A DNA stretch of 64,000 bases from Melastoma dodecandrum (GCA_029817715.1 JARUPY010000387.1:2604001-2668000); one strand, 5' to 3'; shown: positions 1 to 12,747, counted from the first letter of the stretch. Numbers and translations: made by a program. The notes: generated by a model not told the origin, from the sequence alone.

Positions 1-376
1 TTGAGATAAGGTGAAGGCCGAATGGGCTTAAAATCAGGCGCATGATGTTCCAAGGGGGACGAGCGTGAGATGGGTATACGGTTTCGCTTGCCTAAGGGGC
101 TACGTGCTTGGAGATTAGTTTTGAGATTTTAAGGGTGTCTCCCTACCTTAGTTAAGGTGTGGGAAATGATAGAAACGAATGGGAATGGTTGAAATAAGGT
201 GAAGGCCGAATGGGCTTAAAGTCAGGACGCATGATGTTCCAAGGGGGACGAGCGTGAGATGGGTATACGATTTCGCTAGCTTAAGGGGCTATGCGCTTGG
301 AGTTTGGTTTTGAGAATTTAAGGGTGTCTTCCTACCTTAGTTAAGGTATGGAAAATGATGGAAACGAATAGAAATG
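1..376. repeat. 188-bp tandem repeat (two copies) in a retroelement 3' region
   Basis: Two near-identical units begin at 1 and 189, both with the core GGTGAAGGCCGAATGGGCTTA followed by the same sequence through a 'GGGTGTCT(C/T)CCTACCTTAGTTAAGGT' stretch. A third, degraded start is visible near 377. The array lies just upstream of a polypurine tract and an LTR start, so it is probably the untranslated 3' internal region of a Ty3/gypsy-type element. No coding potential is visible in it. Confidence 0.75.
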
Positions 377-683
377 ATTGGATGAGGCTGGTTGCCGAAT
401 GGGTTGGAGATTAACGCCTATATGGCGCTAATAAGGTTTGATTGAGCATAGATGACTTTTTATGAATTGTGCTGTCATTATGGTTGAATGTGGGGGTTAA
501 AATGAAATGGATTCTAGTTTCTTGCAGGTTTAAGAAGGGTTCTTAGGCTGCGCATCATGAATGGACAAGATTTATTTAGTTTTCGAAAAATTGAGCTTGT
601 AGCTCACACTTATGTAATGAATATTTTCAAAGATAATGGGAATGAGATGGTTTTATTTAAATGTAAATGGTAAGGACCTTTCA

Positions 684-2378
684 AGTGGGGGGAAGAATGT
701 AACGACTCGGAATTTCACAAATAAAGATGATGAGTACGCAAGAGGGGTTGACGAGTGTGCGCAAGTAAGGGTACGGGCGAGAAAGGAGGCACGACCACGG
801 GAAGGGGGCACGGGATGCCCAAAATCGAGGGTCCTTATATTGGCCCGGGATGTATACGAGGGGATAGAGGGCGCGAAATGAGGCTCTAAAGTGGATGTTA
901 GTTTTTGGAGAAGGGTCGTAGATCGGAAGGTAGGAGGGTCGGTAAGGGTCGGGGCGTGGGCGGCGGCCGCAGGCCCAGGGGGCGATGGCTGCCGACCCTG
1001 GAATGCCCAGACGTAGAATGGTGAAGAGAGAGAAACCCGATCAGGGAGTGACCCTGGAGGGGCGACGGGAATGCGCCCTAGAGGACTGGTGGGCGACAGA
1101 GGGGCGACAGCCGCTGCCCCTGGCATGCCTAGACCTCAAACCATGAAGAGATAGAAAGTCGGTCAGGGAGGGCGATGCGGGGTCGATCGGTGGGCGATGG
1201 CCACTGACCCCGGGGCACGCCTGGGACGCCCAGAGGGCATCCTTGAGGGTCGTTTCGGCCGAAAAATGGCCCGACCTAAGGAGGTCGTTAGGAGGCGTCT
1301 AGTATGTGTTAGAATTTTGAGATAGGGTCTAGATCTCAAGTTATTGGTGAGCGAAGGTGGTCGCCCAAGGGGCGTCACGGATTGAGTTGGGGTCGACAGC
1401 TGCCTACCCCAGGGGCGACGGACAACCGCCCAAGGTATGCCCAGGAGACGTCCAAGGGGGCGCTCAGAGGGGGGTCCAGATGGGACCCAACGGGGGCACA
1501 GAGGGGATCCAAGGAAGGGCGACCCGTGAGCGATAGATGGGCAATAGGTGGGCGATGAGTGCCGACCCCCACACGCCCAAGTGGCCGCCCATGGCCTAGA
1601 TTGCGAAGCACTTCTCCTTGGTGAGAGGCGCCTATGTGGCCCTTGAATCAATCTCCATGGTTGATTTTGATGACTTGGAATAAGACTTTCCAAGAGTGAA
1701 TTGTGGCCGTTGGATCAAGTTGACCAAGTCAAATAATTTTATTAATATAATAAAATAAATAATAAGCCAACTCATTTATGTATAATGGGTTAAATGTGGT
1801 TTATTATAGTATTGGCCATATGCTCTCTCAGTTTAAGCCCAACTCAATTATAAAATAAATTTGGCTAAATATGATTTAATTTGTGCTTGACTCATATATT
1901 GGCCCGATTCATGATTTGTCTCGTACTCCAAGTTCAATCGAAAGTCTAGCCCAATAGGACCCTTAAAGCACTTGTGCATTTGTCATATATCGAGGGGAAG
2001 AAGGCACCTGGTAGTCCCTTGACTCTCATATAAAGGGGTTTCCCATCTCATTGAGGAGACAACCACAGAGGATGAGTTCCTTAGCTTAGTGAAGCTATCG
2101 AGCACTCTCACACGATCGACGATGAAGTTTTGCTGACGTCCATCTATTCAAGAATTCTTTATCAGTTCTGAAGACCAGCCAGATCAAGCTTTTACATTCT
2201 TGACATTCTTTGTCGCTATTCAGAAGACTTTGATTCAAATCAAACTTCTACGGCCATAGTGATCTTCGTCACTCTTGAAGACCCGTGAAATCAATCTTTA
2301 TAGCCCCAACCAACATCTTCATAAGGATACTCCCTGAAGCACCGGCAAATATTTACTAGAACATCGGTCCATCAACAT
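684..2378 (+). mobile_element. Polypurine tract and 3' LTR of a Ty3/gypsy-type element (right end uncertain)
   Basis: A purine run at 684-697 (AGTGGGGGGAAGAA) is followed at 698 by TGTAACGACTCGG, a start typical of plant gypsy LTRs. A TATA-like CATATAAAGGGG near 2026 could mark the transcription start of this LTR. A possible end is the TCAACA near 2378, but there is no second copy to fix it, so only the left end is well supported. No gag or pol belonging to it lies in the window; its body would extend left of base 1. The span 910-1640 is a separate GC-rich reiterated stretch inside it. Confidence 0.5.
910..1640. repeat. GC-rich imperfectly reiterated stretch
   Basis: Phrases such as GGGCGACAG, GCCGACCC, ATGCCCAG and 'gaagagatagaaa' recur several times with variable spacing (near 985-1060, 1095-1160, 1185-1245, 1395-1450 and 1555-1600). 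Base composition here is far more GC-rich than the surrounding AT-rich intergenic DNA. Long open frames on both strands are by-products of the GC bias; none shows a recognisable domain. Confidence 0.55.
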
Positions 2379-2419
2379 CCCATATATCCTAAAATATTAA
2401 ATCAGGGGATTCATGTATA

Positions 2420-2872
2420 TGTTAGAAATAATAATTTCATTAGGTGGCCCGACCTTTATGTTCAGTCATACACAAACTATCCGGATATTGGGCCTGATTA
2501 AGTGATCTAATTTATATCAATATTATGAGGGTCCAATTTACGTCTCGTTAAGTGTAGGGGTATATTGTGCAAATATCGCAATAATCTCTTATTCCGTGAT
2601 GGGTGGAATTAAAGAGATTATTAACCTCAGGGACTTAATTGTCAATGAGGGGTTATGGTCCCCAGGCCATGCGAATATAAGACAACTGTAGGACATCCCA
2701 TTACCCTAATCAATTTTACATCCGTCAAAATCGTAAAGGCCTCGAAGACCAAAACCTAGGCGTTCGGGCTCTCCAGGTTTCCAATGGATTCATCAGGTAC
2801 GCTTCCGCATCTGGACTTTGACCTCGCTAATTCGACATGTATGTTCCCAGTTTTTGTGGATTAAATCTGACA
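2420..2872 (+). repeat. 5' LTR of a Ty1/copia element
   Basis: The block starts TGTTAGAAATAATA and ends with CA immediately before a primer-binding site. The length of about 453 bp is normal for plant copia LTRs. No matching 3' LTR exists downstream: the element body ends near 6021 without one, so the boundaries rest on the TG...CA termini and the primer-binding site only. Confidence 0.7.
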
Positions 2873-2874
2873 AG

Positions 2875-2887
2875 TGGTATCAGAGCC
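2875..2887 (+). other. Primer-binding site (initiator tRNA-Met)
   Basis: TGGTATCAGAGCC lies 2 bp after the LTR end. It is complementary to the 3' end of plant initiator methionine tRNA, the standard primer of Ty1/copia elements. It fixes the element as plus-strand and the upstream block as a 5' LTR. Confidence 0.85.
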
Positions 2888-3799
2888 GATCATGTGTTGA
2901 ATTATTGGGAATTGAGAATTAGGGTTTGATATTTTTTTTATTAATCAGGAAAAGGATGATTTTTTGTTGTGCTTTAATTTTTTTTTTAAGGGGAGAGATC
3001 TTTGTTCATCCTCATCTGTTCTTGCGTTCCTTTTTCCGAAATTTTATTATTATGTTCGAATATGTTGTATTTTGTGTTTAATCCTCGTGTTTCATCGAGG
3101 GATTGATTTTATGATTTCGGATTACGGCGGCCGAGCGTTCGACAAGGTCTCCGGCGGCTGTTACGGCACCAGATTCCACAACCGAGGTCCGTGGATTCGG
3201 TCTCGGGGTACGGTTTCGTCCGTCCGGTTCAATTTTAACCGATTTAAACCCATAAAGTGACTTTTAGGTATAATTAAGTTAAGTTTCATGCTGAATTTGG
3301 GGGTTTCCAGTCCCGATTTCGAGCATTTCAGATTAAATTTTACCGGTTATTTAAATCTGAAAAGTAATGGCATATTCTGGAAGTCTGTATTTTAAAGTGG
3401 GTGGACTAAAGCGACATCTCCCCTTGGAGCTCTCTCGTGTAGGGAAACCCATTTTGAATATAAGATGGCATGTTTGGTTTTCATGGGGACAATCATCGGC
3501 CCCTCGGAAGGCATTGTTTGGTCGAATTCCATACATGCACCCGCAGTATTAGATACGAGACTATCATTTGGATATCCATGTGAACATTGAGTCGGCCCCT
3601 CGGAAGGCTTATTTGTTTGACAGGATTGACGGTCTGTATCTAATTGCTGCACTGGGACGCCGCTTGCAAGTTGACATCGCGGTCGTTCGATAGGGTGTTA
3701 ATGTTGCACTGGTGTCTTAATGGGACTTGCCATTATTCATATTTCCCTTTATTTGGTTATTGATTGAGTGAGCTGATACATTTACCCTGTTTGTTCCCT

Positions 3800-6021
3800 G
3801 TTCAGCTGTTACTCCTGCTACCAACGTCAGTGCTGCACTGAACTCCATCCCTGTGCTTAACGACACAAACTTCAGACCCTGGAAAGAGCACATTGAGATC
3901 AATCTTGCTGTCTTGGATTTGGACATGGCACTTCGGGTTGATCGCCTCGTCACTCCTTCAGATGATAGTTCGGCTACTCTTAAACAGAACTATGAGCGGT
4001 GGGAGAGATCTAATCGCCTATGTCTGATGATCATGAAGCGTGCTATTCCAGACAGTTTTCGGGGCGCTATGTCCGATGCGACAGACGCCAAACAGTTCCT
4101 AGCCAATATAGAGAAGCGTTTTGAGAAAAACGAAAAGGCTGGACGAGTGCGCTTCTAGCGTCTCTTTTCTCAAAACGGTACAGCGGCAAGGGGAACATAC
4201 ATGAGTACATCATGGAGATGTCTAACATCGCTTCCAAGCTTAAGGCACTCAAGCTAGATCTCTCGGATGATCTGTTGGTGCATCTAGTTTTGATATCCCT
4301 TCCTGCACACTTCAGTCATTTTAAGGTCAGTTATAACTGTCAAAAGGAGAAATGGAGCCTCAATGAGCTCATTTCTCACCTAGTGCAGGAAGAGGACAGA
4401 ATGAAGCGAGATAAGACTGAGAGTGCTTACTTGGCGTCCGCACGTAAGGACAATGCTAAGAAGAGGAAGAGCATTCAGGTTACTGTGGTTGCCCCGCAAC
4501 AGAAGAAGCAGATGAAGGAGGTCACTCCTTTGGATTCTGATTCCTGCTTCTTCTGTAAGAATAAGGGGCATAAGAAGATTCAGTGTGTCGGATACCGTGA
4601 CTGGCGCAAGAAGAAGGGTAATCTTCTCACTTTGGTTTGTTCTGAAGTTAATTTAGCTTTGGTACTTGAGAGCACTTGGTGGGTAGATTCTGGTGCTACT
4701 ACTCACATTAGTTCTCTATGCAGGGTTGCCTGAACTGGCGAGCTCCAGTTGATGCTGAAAGATTCATCTACGTGGGAGACGGCAAGTCAGTGAAGGTAGA
4801 GGCCATTGGGACTTTTAGGTTGTTATTGAGAACTGGTTCCTATCTGGACCTGAAGGAGACTTTTGTAGTACCGTCTTTTAGACGAAATTTGATTTCTGTT
4901 TCTTCATTGGACAAATTTGGTTATTCTTGTTCCTTCGGAAACTGTCAGTTTAGTCTCTTTTATGGTTCCCGTACTATTGGTACTGGTTCATTATCAGCAT
5001 ATGACAGACTTTATTTATTGGATACAGTGGCCTCATTTAATGAAACCTTGTGCTTCAGTTCTCGTGGTACAAAGCGTAAATTGACTGATAAGAATTCTGT
5101 CATTTTGTGGCACAAGTGTTTGGGTCACATTTCCAAACAGTGCATTCAGCGGCTTGTGTCGGACGGAATTCTGGATATCCCTGATATGGTGGACCTACAG
5201 GTCTGCATTGAGTTCATTAAGGGTAAACAGACAAACATTAGGCACCTTGATGCCAACCGGAGTACGGATGTCTTAGAACTTGTACATACAGATATCTGTG
5301 GGCCTTTCCCTACGGCATCCTAGAATGGCCAACAGTACTTCATTTCGTTCATAGACGACTACTCTCGGTTTGGCTATCTATTTCTGATCAGTGAGAAGTC
5401 TCAGGCTCTGGACACGTTCGAGGCGTATAAGGCTGAAGTTGAGAACCAACTAGGCAAAATGATTAAGGCTGTCAGGTCTGACCGTGGTGGTGAATACTAC
5501 GACAGATATGACGGATCAGGTGAACAACGTCCAGGTCCTTTCGCTAAGTTCCTAGAGGAATGCGGTATCGTCCCTCAGTACACTATGCCGGGTAATCCTA
5601 TGATGAACGGTGTGGCTGAAAGACGAAACAGAACACTTAAGGACATGGTGAGAGTATGATTAGTCATTCTACCTTACCAGATTCCCTCTGGGGCGAAGCA
5701 CTTAAGACCGCAGTATATTTGCTCAACAAAGTGCCAACTAAGGCTGTTCAGAAAACCCCTTATGAACTATGGTATGGCAAGAAGCCAAATTTAAAGCATT
5801 TACACATTTGGGGTTGTCCAACTGTGGCAAGGCCTTACAGGCCACATGAGAAGAAACTGGACTCTAGAACGATTATTTTTTGTTATTTTGTTGGTTACTC
5901 TGAAAGTCTAGGGGTTTCAAGTTTTTTAATCCCACTGCTAGATCGTTCTTTAAGACGAGAAATGCCCGATTTCCAGATGAACAAATTCCCTTTGCTCTTT
6001 GCCTCTAACACCATTAATTAA
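3800..6021 (+). pseudogene. Ty1/copia gag-pol remnant, truncated after integrase
   Basis: Successive frames encode, in order: a UBN2/gag-type region (from about 3853), a CCHC zinc knuckle (CX2CX4HX4C near 4548-4590), the aspartic protease motif WWVDSGATTH (about 4678), a GAG-pre-integrase region (LWHKCLGH, about 5107), and the integrase core (HTDICGPF at 5286; FIDDYSRFGY at about 5347; NGVAERRNRTL at about 5607). Reading is broken by frameshifts near 4141, 4716 and 5650 and by an in-frame TAG near 5321. Homology fades soon after HIWGCP (about 5810), leaving no reverse transcriptase, RNase H or 3' LTR. No convincing ATG begins the gag frame. It is a dead element. The leader at 2888-3800 has no coding signal but carries two copies of a GGCCCCTCGGAAGGC phrase (near 3499 and 3595). 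Confidence 0.9.
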
Positions 6022-6411
6022 TATCAAATAAGACCATCTTCCCCCCCTCCACCCTCACCCTCTCCACCTCCACTTCTAGACTTCAACTTCATGCAGTTCA
6101 CATTGTACGATTTGTCCCTATTGTCTTATTTTTCTTCCCACGGAAATGCTGTCCCGAATTCGCCTAAAGGATTTTGCAATTCATTACATCTACACATATA
6201 TTGTTATGTCTTGATTCCCTGTAAAGAAACCGGTGGACAAATGTAATAAAATCGGACATTATTTTTTATTTGTGCTGTTTGGTTTTTCTTAATCGACAAG
6301 ACAATTGTAAAATGGACGTAAAGACAAATAATCTCACTCGGATTTCTTTTTTTTTTTAACCCATAATTTGTTCGTCCGAAAATATTCGATCTTAATCGAG
6401 AGGGATCCATT

Positions 6412-8469
6412 TCATTTGGTTGATTTTTCTTCCTTCTCCTTCTTCGACTGGACACGTCCGTCCGTGCCTGCGAGCACCGCGTACTTGTCCCTCCGCGTCA
6501 GGTTCGTGCACTCAAACCCGAGCGTCCCCGCCAACACCCTCTGTATGTAGTTTGCTACCTCGAAGGACGACTTCCCCCCCCTGCACGTCAGCTCGGCCGG
6601 AAGCTGGTTTAGGAACGTGATCTCGTAGGTTGGCATTGGGTTCATGAAGACAAAGTACGGATCGAGCAGCTTGTGCCCCCGTACGGTCGTCCCGTAGAAA
6701 ACGGTCTGCTTGGTGTTGATCGCCACGGGGACGATCCTGTCGGTCAGTTCCGCAAACAGAGCGCTGAACCTGAGAAGGAACGGCTCCCTGCACGTGGTAC
6801 CCTCTGGGCAGATCACGAGGTCCCCCTCCTCCAGGAGCTTCTTGATGTGTGCTGCATCCCTGTCCCGTTCCCTCGACAGCGCCACCGCCCTGATCGGGGA
6901 TATGATCTCGGTGAACTTACTTATGCTGTACGTCACGCAGCTGATCTTGCGGCCAAGGGCAACGGCGGTAACCACCGGGTCTAGCACCGTCCTATGGTTG
7001 CAGACGAAGAGGACCCCGCTCTTGCCCTTGTCCGGCGGGGGCGGGGGCGTGCCCTTGATGACGACGCGTATGCCGAGGAGCTTGTAGTTGTAGTACGCGA
7101 TCTGCTCAGGCAAGGGTATGTTCAGGTAGACACGGAGGATGGAGAGTATGATCCCGATGGGGAGCCACAGGAAGGTCAAGAGGGCAACCACCGGGGTTGG
7201 CCGCTGGACCAGGCGGCCGTCGTGGAATATGACGGGGCTCAGGAGCTTGTTACGCGGCAGGGCCTGGCACTTGGTTCTGGGCACCATGTAACCTTCCTAA
7301 GTCCACAGTTGATCAACACAAAGTTGTCTGATTAATTACGGAGCAATCAATGAAGTGGTTATGATTTGGTGGGCACCCAATTGGACAGCAGCAGCATCAT
7401 GCAAGGTACGTGAAATTATGTAACAGTAGAACAAAAAGGTAGGTTGTCGACTGTAATGTCACAGCAGAGGAAATAAAAAAAAAGACAAAAAATGGTTGGG
7501 GCATGCAATTGTGGTTGTAAGAATTCATTCATCCGCTAAACCATTGAAACAAGAGCTACATTCATGATCATCATCTACTCGGGTTGTGGTTGAGGGGATA
7601 TCATGAGGACAACATTGGCATTCAATTCACATTACTTTTCCCCCCCACCAAACTTACGTGTAATAAATGGGAAACGCATAATTCATCGAACCAATTCATT
7701 TATAGTAACGTTTCTCCTCCTTACCATGCGAAAGAAACAGCTAAGCTCAACCTGGGTTCTTCGGACAACCATGTTGTTTGGGAGGGCTGGGTGAAAAGTT
7801 AATGCGAAATGCTAAGGATAGGGTATTTAATGTGGTTACCTTGCAAATGGACATGAATTCACCGTCGCTTTCGCTGTCCCCGAGCCCCAAATCTGGGAGA
7901 TCGTCCACTCCGAATTCCCTCACGATGGCATCCCTCTTGTGTTCCGCGATGAGGATCCCGGGACTGGCCGTGAACCCGGTCGCTCGTCCCGACTTTGTCG
8001 CCTCTAGTTCAGTTCCGATGACTTTGTCCGCCCCGAGGAACGTCTTGGCGAAATGTTCCGCCATGATCCTTGGGGTCGCGGTCACGATGTACCTCCTCCC
8101 AAACGAGCTGAACACCCTCCAGGTGTCCGGGTGAACGTCCTCAGAGTAGAACTTGGGAAGAACCGACCGGCACACGAGCTCCACGTCCCTTATCTTCAGC
8201 CCGGCAAAGGTAATGAAGACTAGGGTCTTGATCGCAACCACCTCGGAGAAAAATAGGTAGGTGACGTACACAAACGGGACGGACAACAGCAGGACCAGAG
8301 CCCTTAGGAGGCTCCCGGCCTCAAGGGCAACGAGCATGTAGTAGGGAAAGGCGCTCCGGGACCTTAGGATTGTGCCGTCCATGTCGGATGCCACTGTCTG
8401 GCTCGACCGTCCCTCGGTGCTACACCTGGCGATCACCTCGAACTGCGGACGGTGAGGACTAGCTACCAT
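6412..8469 (-). CDS. GPAT6: Glycerol-3-phosphate sn-2 acyltransferase with phosphatase domain (GPAT4/6/8 clade, closest to GPAT6)
   Basis: Two exons: 8469-7840 and 7296-6412. The join reads ICK|EGYMVPR across a GT-AG intron, giving 504 residues against about 501 for Arabidopsis GPAT6. The N-terminal HAD-type phosphatase domain has DMDGT (29-33) and GDSESD (197-202); hydrophobic segments follow near 45-90 and in 240-265. The acyltransferase domain has the NHRTVLD (H-X4-D) motif at 310-316 and PEGTTCREP at 374-382. In this family the enzyme moves an omega-oxidised acyl group to the sn-2 position of glycerol-3-phosphate and removes the phosphate, yielding 2-monoacylglycerol for cutin at the ER. 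The intact phosphatase residues place it with GPAT4/6/8 rather than the suberin-type GPAT5/7. Calling it GPAT6 rather than GPAT4/8 rests on overall similarity and its AUX1/LAX neighbour. Confidence 0.93.
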
Positions 8470-8597
8470 GATGTCGAAACGACAACGTATGACGACTGAC
8501 CACGTCCGAGGAATTTTGTGGGTGTAGTAAGAAGAGAAGAAATGTAAGGAGGAGCTGGGAGAGAAGATGATCTGAGCCTAGGGAGAGGGGGCTTCCC

Positions 8598-8625
8598 AAA
8601 CTGTATATATAAAGTTATATAAAGA
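8598..8625 (-). promoter_or_regulatory. TATA region of the GPAT gene
   Basis: Read on the minus strand, TTTATATAACTTTATATATA lies about 130-155 bp upstream of the GPAT start codon (8469). The spacing suits a plant core promoter with a short 5' UTR. The transcription start is inferred, not seen. Confidence 0.55.
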
Positions 8626-8699
8626 CAAAGGGAAATAATACACCGGAAGATTATGAACAATATTATTTATTCATTAAATATCCGGATCGAATATGATCT

Positions 8700-9304
8700 G
8701 TCACGAGTCGATGTTATCATGTAATAATACTTTATTTTGAGAGAAAAAGGGAGTTAGTTGAGGGTGGATACTAAGCACCTCCTCCTTCATTCAATTAGCC
8801 AACATTTGTAGCTTTTGACTAGCCGACCATGCCGAGCTATCTTCCATCTCAAGTTAAGTATCTTTTTTTTTTCCATTAAAACATTAAGTTCAACGTGACT
8901 GTTTTAGAGTCGAGAACTCGTTTTAAACGGCGAGTTTATAAAGAATTCATTATTTGAAACAACGGGTTTCTCGATGTTGTTTTAGAACAAGTTCTCCACC
9001 CAAAAACATAAATTTTGAAACCTAGTGTCCCAGTGGGCGAAATACTTTCCAGACTGTAAAAAAGTTCCAACCATGTCATGCCATGCCATGCCACACACAA
9101 AAACTGCCTCTCAGAGGCCACCTTGTTCCTTCGCAACGCCATCATCCCGTTTCATCACACCGGGTTTGGGATTTTACTTGCATCGGTTGTTCTCCACACC
9201 CAACATTTTCTTCCGACGACCTCAAATTCGAGTGGACGTCGATTATTCTCATACCAACTTCGTCGAGAGGCCGGATGAGTAGTACTATCCGACAAAGCTT
9301 TTGC

Positions 9305-9351
<47 letters not shown>

Positions 9352-12300
9352 GTGTTAGTTGTGGACTATAGAGGGATTGGGGAAGAAATTATTCAAGGGG
9401 AGCCACAGAAGGCAGTTGTCGATGAGGAGGTGGTCCTAATGGGGATTTAGTGCGACGCCTCGGACCCAAACGGATAAATCTAACAAGTAAGGCCATTTAA
9501 TTCCCTCCCCTTAGCCCCAAAAATGCACGATGGATGATGAATGATAATGAATGATCCATCAACGCTATCCACTTTGCTTGATGCGAAGGTTTCCCCCCGA
9601 AAATGTTACATCTTAGAATGTCCATCGGTCATAACCAAATCGAACCACTCCCACCCATCCCATCCCTAAACAATTTAAAAAAGAAAAAGAAAATGTTAGC
9701 CTCTCACGGAACGGTATACTTGGAAGCAACCTGGTCTTAACCCCCTCCCTAATTTATGTTTTCAAGTATGGCGGGCGAGACGGTGAATTCTGATTCGTTC
9801 GTTACGTCACGTGAACGCGAATCGGGCTTATTACTCCGTACTATTTCATGAAAATAAGAGTGTCAAATGATGATGGTGAAGAATGGATGATTTTCTAACC
9901 ATGATCTTTTAGGAAGGAGGGCAATGTTAAATGTTGTTGTCAGAGGGTTTGTCTTCATCAGTGGGAACAAAAGATGGATGAGTTCCTGAGTACCGGAGGG
10001 AATGTGGAGGCCGATTGATCTGACGAAATTCCATTCCCGACATTAGAATAACGACAACAACAACAACAACTGGTGAATAATATATTCCTTTTTTTTTCTG
10101 AATGAATGAATGAAACACAGTACTAGGAATTGGGGTGGTGGAGGTAATCGATAGAGTTAAGTTACGGACAAAAGGGCTTATCGTTTTCCCGAGTTTGGTG
10201 GACCGCCCCGTGACATGCATTTTCTGGGCATTTGCTTTGGCGTAATTCAATTCGGATCAGAGAAATTATTTCTCATCACGGGGCCGTCTATTATTTATTT
10301 ATTGTTTTGCCCCCTTTTATGGGTAATCCTACCAAACTAGCATAAAAATGCAGACTCCTCATATTTTTATTCCCGACAGTTTGGTTGAGTTTTGGTGAGA
10401 AATGCTTATATATTATCCCTAAGAATTCATCAAGCCCAAAACCATCCTAAGAGGGCCGAGTAAAATGCTTATATGTATTTTTGGAGGCCGAGTAAAATAG
10501 AGTCTGGACTAAGCCCAAAACCATCCTAAGAGGGCCGAGGTGGGCTCTAGGATGGCCCAATAACTGGCCAATCAGGAAGAGGCCCAAAATGTCCAAAATG
10601 AGGCCCACATCCACGTGATCGTCCACGCTAATCATTTTTTACTAAAAAAAAAAAGTGTAAGTTCGTGTATGTCTTTTATTTGAATTTGAGCTGCATCGGG
10701 AATGTGATATTGATGCTAAGGAACCTGCGTGGCAGAATTCGGACCTAAAGATGGTGGCGCAGAACAGTAAGACGACATCGAATGGAGTTATTTGAATCGA
10801 ATCGCGAATAAGTTATAATCTCATGAAGTCACGTTCTTGGGCTCTAGACAATATGTGCTCGTGATTGTGATGCATATACTATAAACATTGAGGTTTTTCA
10901 TTTTTTTTTTATAGAAGCGGACACGATTAATCGAATTTGGAGTTTTTGATCGTGGCTCCTAGTTGATAGTTTCGGTTCGTGTTCTCGTATTTTTCGTTAA
11001 TAATAGTTGTCGACTTTTTATCCTCGATTCTTTTCATTTTGATATATCGGCCATCACATCACCAAATAATTTTTTTGACCGACTTACTTATCATACCGTC
11101 CGTCTCAGCTTTACGAATTTTATAATAAAATAAATAATTATTTTATAAATTTTAGAAATATTAAAAAATGATTAACTTCGTGAAGGAGAAAAATTTTTGG
11201 CAGGATTCAAACCCGGGCTCGACTAAACCAAGCCTGATCGAACTCGGCCCTGATGATTTTTCTACTCGGGTATCAAAGATAAACCTTGGTGGGTCATGTT
11301 TGCGCCCTCGTGTTCCTGACATGTCGATTAGACGTAATTAACAGTCAGTCCGGACACGAAAGCTGTGTGTCAGACAATCACATAAGATAACTGCGGGCGG
11401 GCAGGACACTGTGTCAATGCACTGGGTTGGCGATCTTTTGGCTCTACTCTATCATGTCCCTCTCCCTCCGATCAATCTCACGCCATTGATATACGTATCG
11501 TGTGTTATGAACAGTTCTTTTCCTGTTTCTCTCTGTTGAAGCTATTGCAAGGCTATCTATATATGTATAGTTCATTTCAAACTCTCTCATCGTGGAACGA
11601 AGACCCTGGCGGGGAGAAAAGAAAAACACTACGCTTACCCTACATCTCTAGTTGAGACTTACTGAAGGTCTGGAACTGTCGCGAAAATAAATTGTGCACA
11701 GGCAGGCAGGCATTTATGTGGGTGGCCTTGGAAGGGAGGCTTACATTCTCGGTGGGGGCCACCCCTCTCGAGTTCAATAGTAAGTATGTTGTGTCATAAA
11801 ACATTACATTGATTTGACAAGTGTTGGGGAGTCCATTTCCCTACACATCATACTAATCCTTTGGTGTCCCGATAATTCTATCCTCCCATGAGTTAGTTCT
11901 CGCGTCCAGCCATATATCGTAATGTTACTACAAGGACCATGGAGGTGTCCCGTTCTTACAATCATTGGACCGATCTTTTCAGCCCGATGGGATATGGCGT
12001 TCCCTGCGAAATTGGGTGTGGAGTGGAAAGGTCCCCCCCCCCCCCAAAAAAAACCCAAAGAATGGGTCTTTTGAAGAGGGTGATGTAATAAACTATACAA
12101 TGTATGAAAGACATGAGACCAAATAATTCATGACAATGATGAGCGAAGAGGACGACAACACGTGGAAGAAGGGGGCCCCGAAAGTCTGACAAAGTGACAG
12201 TATAGTTAGACGAGAGGGAGAGAGAGAGAGAGAGAAAGTGGGAAAATTCATGTGATCCCCCACCCTCCCCTCCACAAAAAGAGAATCGGCTGGCATGGCG

Positions 12301-12742
12301 CCTCAACTCCCAACATGTCCACGAAGCTGTGTATGGGAGAAAGATGAGTGTCTTGTCCTAGGAAGAAATGGTACGTGAGTTGCACGAGGGCCCTCGCCCA
12401 CCGCCCTCCTCGAATGTCTGTCCAATACCACAGATTTGATCGAGTGTGGTATATTCAATTCCATCGCGTCGGTCCTTGGATAGATTACTGATAAATATTA
12501 CAGAATGATTACAGATCATGCCGTGTGAAATTTGTAATTAATTGAACGCGGGAACTTGGGTGAAGGAACAAGAGTGATCCCGATAAACGGATTCAGTCAT
12601 TTCCTGTTAGGTTCACAATAGTATCCCTTGAAGAGGACAGCTAATCGGAGGTGTATAAATCGCGACAACCTCGAAAGCGAGACGTCAGTCGCATATCCCC
12701 ACTCAGGTCGTCTATCATCCTGTGGTAACATATCCCCCATTG
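8700..12742. other. Intergenic stretch without recognisable genes
   Basis: I find no coding region with a recognisable domain. It holds an (AAT)n microsatellite at 9303-9350, a short (CAA)n run near 10055, a doubled phrase AGCCCAAAACCATCCTAAGA (near 10433 and 10513), a cluster of GGCCCA motifs at 10555-10605, a short GA run near 12216 and homopolymer runs of C and A near 12037. The rest looks like ordinary AT-rich spacer. Confidence 0.6.
9303..9350. repeat. (AAT)n microsatellite
   Basis: About 15 uninterrupted AAT units. The run is translated as a poly-asparagine tail in one frame, which is not a gene. Confidence 0.95.
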
Positions 12743-12747
12743 CTTAA
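12743..12747. repeat. Target-site duplication CTTAA (left copy)
   Basis: CTTAA directly abuts the TGTT terminus of the element and is repeated at 19514-19518 against the AACA terminus. Five bp is the usual Ty3/gypsy duplication. Confidence 0.88.

Noticed and set aside
653..1693. Several long minus-strand open frames
   Set aside because: They fall in a GC-rich reiterated tract where stop codons are rare, and show no domain.
9083..9358. Open frame ending in poly-asparagine
   Set aside because: The tail is simply the AAT microsatellite.
11195..11240. tRNA-like box B phrase in GGATTCAAACCCGGGCTC
   Set aside because: No matching box A or cloverleaf could be formed around it.
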